Part shown: one piece after another, positions 5,255 to 5,726 of the stretch | Layout: the number at the start of each line of letters is the position of its first letter | Numbering within the stretch: position 1 is the stretch's first letter | Source of the DNA: Candidatus Pullichristensenella stercoripullorum | GTDB taxonomy: Bacteria > Bacillota > Clostridia > Christensenellales > Aristaeellaceae | DNA length: 5,726 bases | NCBI GenBank assembly: GCA_018712885.1 | Contig: DVGE01000082.1 | Coordinates: 1 to 5,726, forward strand | Direction: 5' to 3' | Translations under genes and position numbers: made by a program | Notes under the pieces: model-generated | What the model was told of the DNA's origin: nothing | Database searches by the model: none | The model's input: the letters and a program-made list of their open reading frames with translations, nothing else

Positions 5255-5726
5255 ATGAAAACGATGCTGAAAACGCTGCTTTCCCTGACGCTGCTTCTCG
5301 CCGTGGCGCTGTGCGCCCTGCCCGTCCACGCGGAAGATCCCCTGCCGCCGCTGAGCGACCTTTTCCTCTATGAACCCAGCGAGGGCGAAGAAAACGCCGA
5401 GGCCACCCGCGCCGCCAACGCCGCCTACCGGGAGACGATCGAGGCGCTGGCGCAAAAGACGGATGTGGTCTGCGAAAGTGAGGCGCTGCGCTTGGAAGCC
5501 CTGCAGTACCTGGCCGTGGACGACTTTACCTTGCTGACCTGGCGCGTGACCAATTTGACGGACAAGACGGTCTTTCTCATGACCAGCGAGTTTTTCGCCG
5601 CCTTCAGCGGCATCGAATACGACGTCTGCGGCGGCTGGCAGTGGGACAGCCTCGTCCTCGCCCCCGGCGCAAGCGCCGACGCCCGCTTCCACGGCACGCT
5701 CTGGTCGCACTTTGAACCGGGCGAGG
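5255..5726 (+). CDS. Secreted protein of unknown function, 3' end outside window
   Basis: Open to the end of the window (157 complete codons) with no stop. The N-terminus is a textbook Sec signal peptide: MKTMLKT, then a Leu/Ala-rich core LLSLTLLLAVALCALP and an AxA-type site (VHA, residue 26) before EDPLPPL. There is no lipobox cysteine directly after the core, so it is probably released or wall-associated. The mature part starts with an acidic, Ala-rich helical stretch (about 45-75). A likely beta-sandwich follows, with FTLLTWRVTNLTDKTVFL and LVLAPGASADARFHGTL, a pattern seen in several extracellular Ig-like domains; this is inference, and no family is recognised. AAGAGG lies about 11 nt before the ATG, a rather long spacing. 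It follows the sigma/anti-sigma pair by 78 nt on the same strand and may be co-transcribed. Confidence 0.82.
   Translation, partial: MKTMLKTLLSLTLLLAVALCALPVHAEDPLPPLSDLFLYEPSEGEENAEATRAANAAYRETIEALAQKTDVVCESEALRLEALQYLAVDDFTLLTWRVTNLTDKTVFLMTSEFFAAFSGIEYDVCGGWQWDSLVLAPGASADARFHGTLWSHFEPGE

Noticed and set aside
3896..5710. A 604-codon minus-strand open frame opposite the sigma operon
   Set aside because: It is antisense to three genes with clear domains, start sites and coupling; its Arg/Gly/His/Ala-rich sequence is typical of a shadow frame.
1..5726. CRISPR arrays, insertion sequences, rRNA
   Set aside because: No regularly spaced repeats, transposase-like coding or rRNA-like segments were found on reading the window.

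Overview
The window looks like chromosomal DNA from a GC-rich Firmicute, most likely class Clostridia. The evidence is the single-chain class II glycyl-tRNA synthetase, the tightly packed tRNA operon with encoded CCA ends, strong GGAGG-type ribosome binding sites, TTGACA/TATAAT-like promoters with 17-bp spacers, and an ECF sigma factor paired with a one-TM partner. This is an inference from gene content and style; nothing here fixes a species.

Layout. Positions 17-559 (minus strand) hold six tRNA genes, transcribed in the order Val(UAC), Asp(GUC), Phe(GAA), Gly(GCC), Cys(GCA), Ser(CGA), from a near-consensus promoter at 602-630. Positions 560-699 carry no gene apart from that promoter. Two divergent XRE-type DNA-binding proteins follow: a 74-aa single-domain regulator (minus, 700-924) and a 147-aa protein made of two tandem HTH domains (plus, 1007-1450). 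A GC-rich hairpin terminator at 1482-1513 separates the latter from the convergent glyS (minus, 1531-2910). Upstream of glyS on the same strand is a small zinc-ribbon membrane protein (3022-3415). Its reading frame is broken, or translationally shifted, at a C6 run just after the start codon.

From 3537 onward the plus strand carries what reads as one signalling operon: an ECF sigma factor (3537-4004), a single-pass membrane protein in the anti-sigma position that overlaps it by 4 nt (4001-5176), and, after a 78-nt gap containing a strong hairpin, a secreted protein with a clear signal peptide (5255 to beyond the window end). The sigma factor is probably held by its membrane partner and may activate its own promoter, since an AAAAAC-N17-CGTC ECF-like element lies upstream. 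The function of the secreted protein is unknown.

Points most worth a second look: the frameshifted zinc-ribbon gene, the C55 base in tRNA-Gly, the internal duplication and start-site inverted repeat of the tandem-HTH gene, and the three-gene ECF locus. I did not find a clearly new defence or mobile system here.
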